From Amycolatopsis rifamycinica (lineage in GTDB: Bacteria; Actinomycetota; Actinomycetes; Mycobacteriales; Pseudonocardiaceae), in NCBI RefSeq assembly GCF_000695625.1, contig NZ_JMQI01000030.1, forward strand, positions 1 to 64,000: a stretch of DNA of 64,000 nucleotides. The letters are read 5' to 3'. The translations under genes were made by a program, and so were the position numbers. This document shows positions 29,423 through 37,279 of the stretch, one piece after another. The notes beneath the pieces are model-generated. The model was given only the letters and a program-made list of their open reading frames with translations, was not told the origin of the DNA and did not search any database. Position 1 is the stretch's first letter, and each line of letters begins with the position of its first letter.

Positions 29423-30241
29423 ATGTCGGACGTGGGAGTTGACGAGTCGTTGCTGAAAAGCGTCGCGGTGCAGGTCGCGACGGACGCCGCCGAGCTGGTC
29501 CGCGAGGCCTGGGAGGGCATGGCGTCCGGTCGTGCGGTCGCCGTCGGGACCAAGTCCGGGGCCACCGACGTGGTGACCGCGGTGGACCACGAGTCCGAGC
29601 GCCTGGTGCGGGACCGGCTGGCCGCGCTGCGGCCGGGCGAGCCGGTGCTGGGCGAGGAAGGCGGCGGTGCCGCCGGCGACGGCGTCACGTGGGTGGTCGA
29701 CCCGATCGACGGGACGGTCAACTTCCTCTACGGCCTGCCGTGGTTCGCGGTCTCGGTGGCCGCGCAGGTCGGCGGGGTGTCGGTGGCCGGCGCGGTGGTC
29801 GAGCCGGCGACCGGCCGCGTCTGGTCGGCGGCCCGCGGTCAGGGAGCGTTCCTGGACGGACGGCGGCTGGCGGTGTCGGCCCCGGAAGCCCTGGAGGTGA
29901 CGCTGGTCGGAACCGGTTTCGCGTACTCGCCGTCCCGGCGGACGCGGCAGTCGCGCTTCGCGGCCTCGCTGCTCGGGCAGGTGCGGGACATCCGCCGCAA
30001 CGGAGCGGCGTCGCTGGACCTGTGCGCGGTGGCGGCGGGCTGGCTGGACGCGTACGTGGAGCACGGTCTCAACCGCTGGGACTGGGCGGCGGGAGCACTG
30101 ATCGCCGCGGAGGCGGGCGCGGAGGTCGCCCTGCCGGGCACGGCGCCGGAGCTGGGCGCGGACGCGACGTACGCGGCGGCGCCTTCGATCGCGGCCCCAC
30201 TGCGGAAGGTGTTGGCGGACTGCGGCGCGGCGGAGGTCTGA
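29423..30241 (+). CDS. suhB: Inositol-1-monophosphatase family protein
   Basis: A 272-residue Mg2+-dependent phosphatase. The first metal motif is WVVDPIDGTVNF near residue 91, preceded by the metal-binding Glu in LGEEGGG; the second motif is NRWDWAAGALIAAEAG near residue 216. The likely substrate is inositol-1-phosphate (for inositol lipids and mycothiol), but the family also includes fructose-bisphosphatase-like and nucleotidase-like members. It is divergent from ppgK across 64 bp and convergent with cei, with repeat locus C in between. Confidence 0.9.
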   Translation: MSDVGVDESLLKSVAVQVATDAAELVREAWEGMASGRAVAVGTKSGATDVVTAVDHESERLVRDRLAALRPGEPVLGEEGGGAAGDGVTWVVDPIDGTVNFLYGLPWFAVSVAAQVGGVSVAGAVVEPATGRVWSAARGQGAFLDGRRLAVSAPEALEVTLVGTGFAYSPSRRTRQSRFAASLLGQVRDIRRNGAASLDLCAVAAGWLDAYVEHGLNRWDWAAGALIAAEAGAEVALPGTAPELGADATYAAAPSIAAPLRKVLADCGAAEV

Positions 30242-30265
30242 GCGGGTCCCGCTGACCGGGGCGGT

Positions 30266-30349
30266 CGGTTCGTTCGCGTCCCCGGAGCGTCGATTCGCGT
30301 CCTTGGCGGGTCGACTCGCGTGAGTGGAGGGTCGACTCGCGGTCCGACC
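30266..30349. repeat. Modular 21-bp repeat locus C (word TCGACT)
   Basis: Forward units start at about 30266, then at 30288, 30309 and 30330 with exact 21-bp spacing; the last two begin GGTCGACTCGCG. The final unit closes with GGTCCGACC, a short inverted arm. The locus lies between the convergent suhB and cei genes. Reverse-orientation units as long as in loci A and B are not evident here. Confidence 0.7.
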
Positions 30350-30363
30350 GTTCCGGAGCGGCG

Positions 30364-30450
30364 GAGTTCAGCGGGGCGGCCGAGTTCAGCGGGCGTGGGC
30401 CGGTCCCGTGTGGCGCGCGGAATCCACTGATCGGCGGAGTCCAGCGAGGC
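30364..30450. repeat. GAGTTCAGCGGG repeats next to locus C
   Basis: GAGTTCAGCGGG occurs at 30364 and 30382 (18-bp period), and the related GAGTCCAGCGAGG at about 30437. They fill the rest of the convergent gap up to the cei stop codon. Function unknown. Confidence 0.55.
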
Positions 30451-30462
30451 GTTCGCCGCGGG

Positions 30463-31146
30463 TCAGCAGGCCACGTCGCGGGCCGAGGCCAGCAGGGTCT
30501 GGTCGACCACCGGCGCCTTCGCTCCCGCGGACTGCTCGTTGCCGCCGCCGCCCTGGTGGGTCCGGGACCAGTCGGCGAGCTGCGTGATGATCTGGCGCGC
30601 CTCGGCGCGCGGCCGGAGGTCGCCGAAGAGGGTGCCCGTCACCACGTCGACGCTCGCGTCCTTGCGGTTGTCCTGGACCAGTTCGGCGCAGGGCACCACG
30701 AGGCTGAGCGTCCGGGCCGCGGTGACGCCGTTCTCGCCGAAGCGGATCTGGCCGCGGCACTTGGCCTCGCGGTTCTCGTACGCCGGGTCGTTGGCCGGGT
30801 CGGCGGCGCCCGTGAAGCCGAGCTCGCGCAGCGCGGTCGTCGTGATGCCGCCCTGGCCGCGGCTGCCCGAGGCGTTGAGGACCCGGTAGGCGACCTTGTC
30901 CGGCGGGACCGGGGCGCGGTCGTCGAGCGCGTTGTGGGGCAGGCTGCTGAACGTGACGCCCGGCGGCGGGCTCGGGGGCGGGTCGCACTTGACGGCCTCG
31001 TCGACGTCGCCCTTGCCGATGGCGGCGTTCACCCAGACGATGATCGCGCCGAGGGCGAGCACGCCGATGACGATCAGCGCCGGCAGCGGCTTGTGCTTGC
31101 GATACGGCCGCGCCCCACGGTCCCCGATGCCGTTCCCCGACGCCAC
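30463..31146 (-). CDS. cei: Envelope-integrity protein Cei-like, LytR C-terminal domain
   Basis: A 227-residue membrane-anchored protein. One transmembrane helix (LPALIVIGVLALGAIIVWVNAAI, about 21-43) is followed by an extracytoplasmic domain with RVLNASGSRGQGGITTTALRELGF, the LytR_C signature. Two cysteine pairs may form disulphides (KCDPPP, AKCRGQ, VVPCAEL, DVAC). GTG 31146 has GAAGGGA about 9 nt upstream. The position beside the inositol monophosphatase matches M. tuberculosis Rv2700 (cei). A direct role in cell-envelope integrity is inferred from that equivalence. Confidence 0.85.
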   Translation of the reverse strand: MASGNGIGDRGARPYRKHKPLPALIVIGVLALGAIIVWVNAAIGKGDVDEAVKCDPPPSPPPGVTFSSLPHNALDDRAPVPPDKVAYRVLNASGSRGQGGITTTALRELGFTGAADPANDPAYENREAKCRGQIRFGENGVTAARTLSLVVPCAELVQDNRKDASVDVVTGTLFGDLRPRAEARQIITQLADWSRTHQGGGGNEQSAGAKAPVVDQTLLASARDVAC

Positions 31147-31659
31147 CCGCCCGTCCCTTCCCGAACACGAAAACCGACCGTGCGTACCGGGCACCGTCGA
31201 GGCCGCTCAGCCTAGGCGCTGCGGCCGGCGCACCTGGTCGGGGGTCACCCGCTCGGGTCCCCCGGCTGTTCCTGCGGTACCGGGCCCCAGCCGGACCGAT
31301 CCCCGTGCAGCGATCGCACCACGCCGGGGCCGGCCGGGGCAAGCGGACACGGGTCGCGCGTGAAGTTCTCCACCCGCGCGCAACCCGAACGGACGACAAC
31401 GCGTCTTACCTGCGGGTTCCCCCTGTCGGGTGACGATTCCCCGGCAATGTCTGACTCGTTGCAGAACCCGCACAGCGGTGAGCTACCCTTCCCGGGCTCC
31501 GGCCGCAGGAAGAGGCCCAAAAAGAAGAGACCTCGGTCACTTCGGCCGTCGGGCACAAACAGGGGCCCTGGAACGTTGACCAGCGGCACGGCGGACTCCC
31601 GGCGCATCCGGGAGTCCGGGAAAACGACTACACAAGCTGATCGCAGGGGTGAGGGACAC
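31147..31659. other. 513-bp intergenic region upstream of the DUF4193 gene
   Basis: I see no credible gene. It holds a candidate promoter (TTGCAG at 31459-31464, TACCCT at 31484-31489, 19-bp spacing), which would give the DUF4193 mRNA a leader of about 165 nt, and a perfect 10-bp hairpin at 31593-31617 in that leader. The unusual length of the leader for such a small gene hints at post-transcriptional control. Confidence 0.5.
31593..31617 (+). promoter_or_regulatory. 5'-UTR hairpin before the DUF4193 gene
   Basis: GGACTCCCGG and CCGGGAGTCC are perfectly complementary around a CGCAT loop. The hairpin ends 42 bp before ATG 31660 and is followed by GGGAAAACGAC, without a T-run, so it is more likely a leader structure than a terminator. 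Confidence 0.5.
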
Positions 31660-31968
31660 ATGGCTACCGACTACGACGCTCCGCGCCGCAGCGAAGCCGA
31701 CGAGCTGGCCGAAGACTCGTTGGAGGAGCTCAAGGCCCGGCGGAACGAGAACCAGTCCGGCGTCGTCGACGTCGACGAGGACGCGACCGCCGAGAACTTC
31801 GAGCTGCCGGGTGCCGACCTTTCCGGGCTTTCCGGTGAGGACATGACCGTCAAGGTGGTGCCGAAGCAGGCGGACGAGTTCACCTGTTCCGTGTGCTTCC
31901 TGGTGCACCACCGGAGCCGGCTGGCCGAGGACAACGGCGGACGCCTGATCTGCCGCGACTGCGCCTGA
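31660..31968 (+). CDS. DUF4193 family protein (zinc-ribbon-like)
   Basis: A 102-residue acidic protein conserved across actinobacteria (M. tuberculosis Rv2699c equivalent by position). The first 70 residues are charged and probably flexible; the C-terminus has FTCSVCFLVHHRSRLAEDNG followed by LICRDCA, a CxxC...CxxC arrangement that should bind one zinc ion. ATG 31660 has GAGGGACAC immediately upstream. Essentiality in mycobacteria has been reported, as I recall; its function is unknown, but its size and zinc motif would suit an RNA polymerase- or ribosome-associated factor. That last point is speculation. Confidence 0.85.
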   Translation: MATDYDAPRRSEADELAEDSLEELKARRNENQSGVVDVDEDATAENFELPGADLSGLSGEDMTVKVVPKQADEFTCSVCFLVHHRSRLAEDNGGRLICRDCA

Positions 31969-32059
31969 GCCGCGCAGAGGGGTTCTCGGACACAGGGGAC
32001 GAACAGACGCGACGGAGAGCCTCGAGGGACACGGGGAAGGCTCGAAGCGCGCTGGGGAC

Positions 32060-32089
32060 AAGGGGGCCGGCCGGCAGGCCGGCCCCCTT
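32060..32089. terminator. Bidirectional terminator between DUF4193 and DUF3093 genes
   Basis: AAGGGGGCCGGCC and GGCCGGCCCCCTT pair around a GGCA loop. It stands between convergent stops and has A/T flanks on both sides. Confidence 0.85.
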
Positions 32090-32110
32090 CCATGTCCGGA
32101 CCGTGTCCGG

Positions 32111-32593
32111 TCAGGAGCTTTTGAGCAGCTCGGCGACGCGCCCGGGGTGCCGGGTGCTGAACAGCCAGTACGGCGTCGGGTCGTTCGCGTCGGTGAGGTG
32201 CACCTTCACGACCGGGCCGACCCAGCCGCGGTGCAGCACGTAGGCGGCCGGGTCGCCGTCGCGCCCCAGCGCCTTGCGCTTGGCCTCCTTGTCGAAGATC
32301 TCCACCTCGCCGGCGTAGCGCAGCGGCAGGTGGGCGTCGCCCACCCACAGTTCCGGCTCGGCGCCGCCGGTGATCCGGACCTTCGACCGGCCCAGCGACA
32401 GCAGCAGCGCCACGACGACCGGCAGCGCGATCACGTACGGCAGCCACGCCCGGATCCCCGGGTACCCGAGGTCGACCTCGGCCGCGAGCAGGACCGCCCC
32501 CAGCACCGGCAGCGGCCAGCCCCACCACGGGACGTACAGCCGCTCGGAGTGCCGGACCGCGGCGTTCGCGGCCGTCTTCGCTGATTCACCCAC
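32111..32593 (-). CDS. DUF3093 family membrane protein
   Basis: A 160-residue protein. Two hydrophobic segments near residues 22-42 (WWGWPLPVLGAVLLAAEVDL) and 48-66 (LPYVIALPVVVALLLSL) form a hairpin, followed by a cytoplasmic domain containing RSKVRITGGAEPELWVGDAHLPL. The start GTG 32593 has no ribosome-binding site, but TACTCT lies 6 nt upstream, so it is probably leaderless. It is divergent from dut across only 24 bp, with overlapping -10 elements. Equivalent in position to Rv2698. Function unknown. Confidence 0.82.
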   Translation of the reverse strand: MGESAKTAANAAVRHSERLYVPWWGWPLPVLGAVLLAAEVDLGYPGIRAWLPYVIALPVVVALLLSLGRSKVRITGGAEPELWVGDAHLPLRYAGEVEIFDKEAKRKALGRDGDPAAYVLHRGWVGPVVKVHLTDANDPTPYWLFSTRHPGRVAELLKSS

Positions 32594-32599
32594 GAGTAG

Positions 32600-32609
32600 A
32601 GAGTAATCT
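32600..32609. promoter_or_regulatory. Overlapping divergent -10 elements for DUF3093 gene and dut
   Basis: TAATCT on the plus strand (32604-32609) lies 8 nt before the dut GTG, and TACTCT on the minus strand (32605-32600) lies 6 nt before the DUF3093 GTG. The two hexamers share two base pairs. Only one polymerase can sit here at a time. Confidence 0.55.
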
Positions 32610-32617
32610 CGCCGCCC

Positions 32618-33121
32618 GTGTCCAGCGTTCAGGTACTCCTCTCCCGGCTCGACCCGGATGTCCCGCCGCCCGCCTACGCCCGACCGGGCGACGCGGGCGC
32701 CGATCTCGTCACCACCTCGGATATCGTGCTCGGACCCGGGGAACGCGGCGTCGTCGGCACCGGCGTCGCGATCGCGCTCCCGCCCGGGTACGCGGGGTTC
32801 GTCCACCCGCGGTCCGGCCTCGCCGCCCGGGCCGGCCTCTCGGTGGTGAACACCCCGGGCACGATCGACTCGGGCTACCGCGGCGAGATCAAGGTCTGCC
32901 TGATCAACCACGACCCGGTGCACCCGCTGGAGCTGACGCGCGGCGACCGCATCGCCCAGCTGGTCGTGCAGCGGGTCGAGCACGCCGAGTTCGTCGAGGT
33001 CGATCGGCTCGACGCCACCGAGCGGGGCGACGGAGGCTACGGCTCGACGGGCGGACACGCCACACTGGGAGCACCGGCGCTCGCCGCGAGCGCCGCCACG
33101 GGGGAAGGAACGGAGAAGTAG
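32618..33121 (+). CDS. dut: dUTP diphosphatase (dUTPase)
   Basis: A 167-residue trimeric dUTPase that hydrolyses dUTP to dUMP and keeps uracil out of DNA. All five motifs are readable: PGDAGADL-like (ARPGDAGADLVTTS), HPRSGLAARAGL, NTPGTIDSGYRGEIKV, RGDRIAQLVVQRV and the P-loop-like C-terminal arm GDGGYGSTG. GTG 32618 appears leaderless. Its stop shares one base with the start of the DUF3710 gene, so the two are co-translated, as in mycobacteria (Rv2697c-Rv2696c). Confidence 0.96.
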   Translation: MSSVQVLLSRLDPDVPPPAYARPGDAGADLVTTSDIVLGPGERGVVGTGVAIALPPGYAGFVHPRSGLAARAGLSVVNTPGTIDSGYRGEIKVCLINHDPVHPLELTRGDRIAQLVVQRVEHAEFVEVDRLDATERGDGGYGSTGGHATLGAPALAASAATGEGTEK

Positions 33122-33783
33122 TGGGGATTTTCGGACGCAAGCGGCGGACCGAGGGCGGGTCCGCCGGACGGCACGCCGCGCCCGAGGCCGATGACACTTT
33201 CGAGGACGAGGCGTACGACGAGGAATCGGAGCTTTCGGACGTCTCCGACGGCCCGTTCGACGTGGCCGACTTCGAAGACGACGGCATCCCGCGGATCGAC
33301 CTCGGCTCGGTGAAGGTGCCGGTGCCGGACGGGTCCCAGGTCCAGGTCGAAATGGACCCGGAGGCCGGGGGCGTGCGCGCCGTGCACGTCGTCACCGAGC
33401 AGGGCCAGATCACGGTCAGCGCGTACGCCGCGCCGCGCTCGGGCGGGCTGTGGCGGGAGGTCAGCTCCGAGCTGGCCGACCAGCTGCGGTCCGACGGCGC
33501 CAAGGTCACCCTCGGCCGCGGCGTGTGGGGCCTGGAGATCTCGGCCATCATCGGCGACGTCGCCCTGCGCTTCGTCGGCGTCGACCGGCCCCGCTGGATG
33601 CTGCGCGGCGTCATCGCGGGCCCCCAGTCGGAGGCCGCGGCGGCCGTCGAGGTGCTGCGCGAGATCGTCCGGCGGACCATCGTCGACCGCGGCGACGCGC
33701 CCATGCCGGTCCGCACGCCGCTGACCATCACGCTGCCCGACGCGGTCGCCGAGCACATCGCGGCCCAGCAGCAGCAAGGCTGA
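33121..33783 (+). CDS. DUF3710 family protein
   Basis: A 220-residue soluble protein conserved in actinobacteria directly downstream of dut. The N-terminus is basic then strongly acidic (GIFGRKRRTEGG, then many Asp/Glu to residue 60), and the folded part (about 60-210) contains RIDLGSVKVPVPDGSQVQVE and RWMLRGVIAGPQSEAAAAVEVL. No enzymatic motif is visible. GTG 33121 overlaps the dut stop by one base. Function unknown; the conserved coupling to dUTPase hints at nucleotide-pool or DNA maintenance, which is inference. Confidence 0.85.
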   Translation: MGIFGRKRRTEGGSAGRHAAPEADDTFEDEAYDEESELSDVSDGPFDVADFEDDGIPRIDLGSVKVPVPDGSQVQVEMDPEAGGVRAVHVVTEQGQITVSAYAAPRSGGLWREVSSELADQLRSDGAKVTLGRGVWGLEISAIIGDVALRFVGVDRPRWMLRGVIAGPQSEAAAAVEVLREIVRRTIVDRGDAPMPVRTPLTITLPDAVAEHIAAQQQQG

Positions 33784-33791
33784 CACCACCC

Positions 33792-33845
33792 GAAAGCCGT
33801 GAACGACCCCTTCAGTCCCGGAACGGGTCGTTCACGGCCTTTTTC
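33792..33845. terminator. Bidirectional terminator containing the hydrolase stop codon
   Basis: GCCGTGAACGACCC pairs with GGGTCGTTCACGGC across a 15-nt loop and is followed by CTTTTT on the plus strand and flanked by GAAAG on the other side. The stop codon of the minus-strand hydrolase (33832-33834) is part of the stem. Confidence 0.88.
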
Positions 33846-34545
33846 GGGCCCGGAGGAAGGCGAGGACGGTCGCCCGGCCGAGGGACTCGCGGTCCGCGCC
33901 CAGCGCCGTGAGCGTCGTCTCGCCGAGGGCCGCGCGGGGGAGGGCGCCCGCCCATTCCGAGGCGACCTTCGCCGGGTGGATCGGGTCGTCGGTGCACGTG
34001 CCGATCCCGGCCGGGACGGCGAGGCCCGCGAGTTCGGCGAGGGTGGGGGAGGGACGGCTCGCCGCCGCGCGCAGGCCGCCGGCGAGGCCGTCGCCGTGGC
34101 GGCGCCACGCCCGGTCCAGTTCGGCCCGCAGCCAGTCCGGGCTGCCCGCGGTCTGCGCCAAGGCGGCGTCGACCCCGGAACCGGCCACCAGATCCGCCGT
34201 CAGCGTCGCGGCCAGCGATGCGGGTGCCGGGCCCGGGACGCCGTTCCAGGCCGGGAGGGCGGCCAGCAGGCCCCCGCAACGGCCCGGGTGGCGGACCGCC
34301 CACTCCGCGGCGAGGTGGGCGCCGAAGGAGATGCCGCCCACGAGGAGTTCGCCGTGCTCGTCCGCGAGGGCGTCCAGCATCGCCAGGTAGCCGTCGGCCA
34401 GCGCCGCGCCCGGAGGTGGCGGTGGCGCGATGAGCGGGACACCGAGGGCGCGCAGCGGCCGTTCGAAGACGGCCCGGACGAACACCTCGTCCGAGCCGGT
34501 GCCGGGCAGCAGTACCGCGGCGGGAACTCTGATTGCGGACGTCAC
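33832..34545 (-). CDS. Alpha/beta hydrolase fold protein
   Basis: A 237-residue hydrolase-like protein. The nucleophile elbow is GGISFGAHLAAEWA near residue 79 (G-x-S-x-G), and PAGIGTCTDDPIHP near residue 185 could supply the acid and histidine (Asp/His in DDPIHP). PAAVLLPGTGSDEVF at the start resembles strand one plus the oxyanion loop. GTG 34545 has AAGGA about 8 nt upstream. Position corresponds to Rv2695. Substrate unknown; such small, Cys-poor hydrolases include esterases and thioesterases. Confidence 0.75.
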   Translation of the reverse strand: MTSAIRVPAAVLLPGTGSDEVFVRAVFERPLRALGVPLIAPPPPPGAALADGYLAMLDALADEHGELLVGGISFGAHLAAEWAVRHPGRCGGLLAALPAWNGVPGPAPASLAATLTADLVAGSGVDAALAQTAGSPDWLRAELDRAWRRHGDGLAGGLRAAASRPSPTLAELAGLAVPAGIGTCTDDPIHPAKVASEWAGALPRAALGETTLTALGADRESLGRATVLAFLRARKRP

Positions 34546-34652
34546 GTTGCAATCCTTGCGCAAAGGCGTTTCCCTGGCGGGGACCGCAGCTACGCTGGAA
34601 ATCGCACGGGCCGCATGCACCACGTCGGGGGCCCCGGAGCACAGGAGTACCT

Positions 34653-35033
34653 ATGTCCGCCAAAGACGGCGGCTACTTCAGCCGGTTGGTTCGCAAGCTG
34701 ACCAGCGACGTCGAGGATCTCGACGCCGACGAAATGTCGATGAGGTCGGGCGCCGAAGGGGCGCAGCGGGCCTGTGACTGCCGCTCCGGCGAAGAGGTCA
34801 CCGTGATGGGGCGGCTCCGCAGCGTCGAGCTCTGCCCGACCAACGAGGCCGCCACGCTGGAGGCCGAGTTGTTCGACGGAACACAGGGCGTGACGCTAAT
34901 CTGGCTCGGCCGCCGCCGGATCCCGGGCATCGAGCCTGGCCGGACGATCAAGGTGCGCGGCCGGATGGCCGAGCGTGATGGCCAGAAGGTGCTGTACAAC
35001 CCCTATTACGAGCTCCAGAGCCCAGTGAGTTGA
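34653..35033 (+). CDS. OB-fold nucleic-acid-binding domain protein
   Basis: A 126-residue protein. The C-terminal part (about 45-122) contains EEVTVMGRLRSVELCP, EAELFDGTQGVTLIWLGRRRIPGIEPGRTIKVRGRM and VLYNPYYEL, a typical OB-fold tRNA_anti-like strand pattern seen in RecG/aspartyl-tRNA-synthetase wedges. The N-terminal segment is KDGGYFSRLVRKLTSDVEDLDAD. ATG 34653 has ACAGGAG upstream. It equals Rv2694c in position. Single-stranded DNA or RNA binding is a family-based inference. Confidence 0.88.
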   Translation: MSAKDGGYFSRLVRKLTSDVEDLDADEMSMRSGAEGAQRACDCRSGEEVTVMGRLRSVELCPTNEAATLEAELFDGTQGVTLIWLGRRRIPGIEPGRTIKVRGRMAERDGQKVLYNPYYELQSPVS

Positions 35034-35042
35034 TCACCCATC

Positions 35043-35762
35043 GTGACTGAACCCGCCCCGAGCGAGAAGAAGACCGACGGCGAAGAGCCGCAGCCGACCC
35101 TGCTGGAGCAGATGGGCGGCGTGTCCGGCCTGATCTACTCCTCGGTGCCGGTGATCGTCTTCGTCCTGGCCAACTCGTTCTTCGGGCTGACCGCGGCCAT
35201 CTGGACGTCCATCGGCAGCGCGGTGGCCATCACGGTGCTGCGCGTGGTCCGCAAGGAGCCGCTGCAGCCGGCCATCTCGGGCTTCTTCGGCGTCGCGATC
35301 GCGGCGTTCATCGCCTACCGGACGGGGTCGGCGAAGGGGTTCTTCCTGTTCGGGATCTACGCGAGCCTGATCTACTGCGGCATCTTCGTGCTGTCGGTGG
35401 TGGTGCGCTGGCCGATCGCGGGCGTGGTCTGGAACATGCTCAACGGCACCGGCCAGGCCTGGCGCAGGGACAAGCCGTCCCGCTACGGCTACGACATCGC
35501 GACGCTGGCCATGGCGGCGATCTTCGCCGCCCGGTTCATCGTGCAGCGGTGGCTCTACCAGGAGGACTACACCGGCTGGCTGGCCTTCGCGAAGATCGCG
35601 ATGGGGTACCCGCTGTACGCGCTGGGCCTGCTGGTGGTCGTATGGGCGGTGCGGCGGTCGGACAAGCGCCTGAAGGCCATGGCCGAGGCGGCACCGGAGC
35701 CGGAGACCGACGCGGAGGTCGAAGCCCGGCTGCGCGAGAAGTACGCGGCTCCGGAAGCCTGA
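35043..35762 (+). CDS. DUF3159 family membrane protein
   Basis: A 239-residue integral membrane protein with about five to six hydrophobic segments: 31-48 (IYSSVPVIVFVLANSFFG), 51-68, 78-95, 99-117, about 155-175 and 183-200. It starts GTG 35043, 9 bp after the OB-fold gene, so the two should be co-transcribed (Rv2694c-Rv2693c pattern). The C-terminal tail is charged. No function is known to me; a general transport or intermembrane role cannot be told apart from the sequence. Confidence 0.85.
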   Translation: MTEPAPSEKKTDGEEPQPTLLEQMGGVSGLIYSSVPVIVFVLANSFFGLTAAIWTSIGSAVAITVLRVVRKEPLQPAISGFFGVAIAAFIAYRTGSAKGFFLFGIYASLIYCGIFVLSVVVRWPIAGVVWNMLNGTGQAWRRDKPSRYGYDIATLAMAAIFAARFIVQRWLYQEDYTGWLAFAKIAMGYPLYALGLLVVVWAVRRSDKRLKAMAEAAPEPETDAEVEARLREKYAAPEA

Positions 35763-35838
35763 CCCGCGCGGGGGCGCCCCCCGTTCTCGACTCTACCGGC
35801 GAGCACCGACAGTTCCGGTCGCCGAGCCAACCCGCGAA

Positions 35839-35870
35839 GAAGGCCCCCGGCGAACACGCCAGGGGCCTTC
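35839..35870. terminator. Bidirectional terminator between DUF3159 and ceoC genes
   Basis: GAAGGCCCC and GGGGCCTTC form a 9-bp outer stem around an inner GGCG-AACA-CGCC hairpin. It ends 10 bp before the ceoC stop codon and follows the DUF3159 gene, so it serves both convergent transcripts. Confidence 0.8.
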
Positions 35871-35879
35871 TCGCCGGTC

Positions 35880-36536
35880 TCAGTACCCGAGCGCCGTCCG
35901 GATCTCCGGCTCCACGTCCGCGGTCGCGACGAACAGCAGCTCGTCCCCCGGCTCCAGCGGGTCCTCCGGCTGCGGCACAATCACCCGGTCGCCCCGGAGG
36001 ATGGTCACCAGCGCCGCGTCCCGCGGGATCGTCAGGTCGCTCACCGGCTTGCCCGCCAGGGGCGTCTCCGCCGGCAGCGTCAGCTCGACCAGGTTCGCGT
36101 TGCTCTGCCGGAACGTCATCAGCCGCACCAGGTCGCCGACGCTCACCGCCTCCTCGACCATCGCCGCCAGCATCCGGGGGGTCGAGACCGCGACGTCGAC
36201 GCCCCAGGCGTCGGTGAACAGCCACTCGTTGGCCGGGTTGTTCACCCGGGCCACCACGCGCCGCACCGCGAACTCCGTCTTGGCCAGCAAGGAGACCACC
36301 AGGTTCGCCTTGTCGTCGCCCGTCGCGGCGATGACGACGTCGCACTGCTCGATCCCGGACTCCTCCAGGATCGACACCTCGCACGCGTCGCCGAGCACCC
36401 AGTCGGCCTGCTCGACCGCGTGCGGCTCGAACTGGTCGGCCTCGCGCTCGATCAGCATCACCTGGTGCCTGCCGTCGATCAGCTCGGCGGCGATGGAGCG
36501 GCCGACCGCCCCGGCCCCGGCAATCGCGACCCTCAT
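35880..36536 (-). CDS. ceoC: TrkA-N/TrkA-C regulatory protein (CeoC-like)
   Basis: A 218-residue RCK-type subunit. The Rossmann motif MRVAIAGAGAVGRSIAAELI opens the TrkA-N domain (NAD/NADH-binding); the TrkA-C domain (about 140-215) ends with DPLEPGDELLFVATADV. The gene overlaps ceoB by 4 bp (ATGA). Such proteins gate K+ uptake systems in response to nucleotides. Equivalent to Rv2692. No TrkH/KtrB-type pore protein is encoded in this window, so the partner is elsewhere or is the neighbouring APC transporter. Confidence 0.92.
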   Translation of the reverse strand: MRVAIAGAGAVGRSIAAELIDGRHQVMLIEREADQFEPHAVEQADWVLGDACEVSILEESGIEQCDVVIAATGDDKANLVVSLLAKTEFAVRRVVARVNNPANEWLFTDAWGVDVAVSTPRMLAAMVEEAVSVGDLVRLMTFRQSNANLVELTLPAETPLAGKPVSDLTIPRDAALVTILRGDRVIVPQPEDPLEPGDELLFVATADVEPEIRTALGY

Positions 36537-37198
36537 GCCTCGTCCTCCGGTTCGCGGTGGGCCACACTGGTCACGTCGGTGACGGTGCCGGACCGCGCGG
36601 CCACCCACACGACGTCGTCGGCCTGCAGCACCGTCTTGGTGTCGGGCAGCACGGCGGTACCGAAGCGCATGATGAACGCCACCCGGGCGCCGGTCGCCTC
36701 CTGCAGCGACTGCACCGAGTGCCCGACCCAGCCCTCGTGCAGCGGCAGCTGCAGCAGCGCGACGTTGCCCGACGGGTCCCGCCACGCCGACGCCACGCCG
36801 TCCGGCAGCAGGCTGCGCAGGAACCGGTCGGTGGTCCACGGCACGGTCGCGACCGTCGGGATGCCCAGCCGCTCGTACACGGCCGCACGCTTGTGGTCGT
36901 AGATCCGCGCGACGACGTGCTCGATGCCGAAGTTCTCGCGCGCGACCCGCGCCGAAATGATGTTCGAGTTGTCGCCGCTGGACACCGCCGCGAACGCGCC
37001 GGCCCGCTCGATACCGGCCTCGACCAGCACCCGGCGGTCGAAGCCGACGCCGACGACCTGCTGGCCGTGGAAGTCGCTGCCGAGCCGGCGGAACGCCTGC
37101 TGGTTCTTGTCGATGACGGCCACCTCGTGGCCGAGCCGCTCCAGCGCAGCGGCCAGGGACGCGCCGACCCGGCCGCATCCCATGATCACCACGTGCAC
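36533..37198 (-). CDS. ceoB: TrkA-N/TrkA-C regulatory protein (CeoB-like)
   Basis: A 221-residue RCK-type subunit with MHVVIMGCGRVGASLAAALERLG as the dinucleotide-binding loop and Asp31 (AVIDKN) at the end of strand two, a typical NAD-binding acid. SSGDNSNIISARVARENFG and a TrkA-C domain (about 140-205) follow. GTG 37198 has GAGGAGGAGG upstream. First gene of the ceoB-ceoC operon, divergent from the KimA-like transporter across 93 bp. Equivalent to Rv2691. Confidence 0.92.
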   Translation of the reverse strand: MHVVIMGCGRVGASLAAALERLGHEVAVIDKNQQAFRRLGSDFHGQQVVGVGFDRRVLVEAGIERAGAFAAVSSGDNSNIISARVARENFGIEHVVARIYDHKRAAVYERLGIPTVATVPWTTDRFLRSLLPDGVASAWRDPSGNVALLQLPLHEGWVGHSVQSLQEATGARVAFIMRFGTAVLPDTKTVLQADDVVWVAARSGTVTDVTSVAHREPEDEA

Positions 37199-37279
37199 GC
37201 CCTGCCTCCTCCTCGGCGGTTCACCCGTCCGTACCTACCCCGACATGCCAGCGCCGAACCTACCGTGCCTGCCTCCGGT

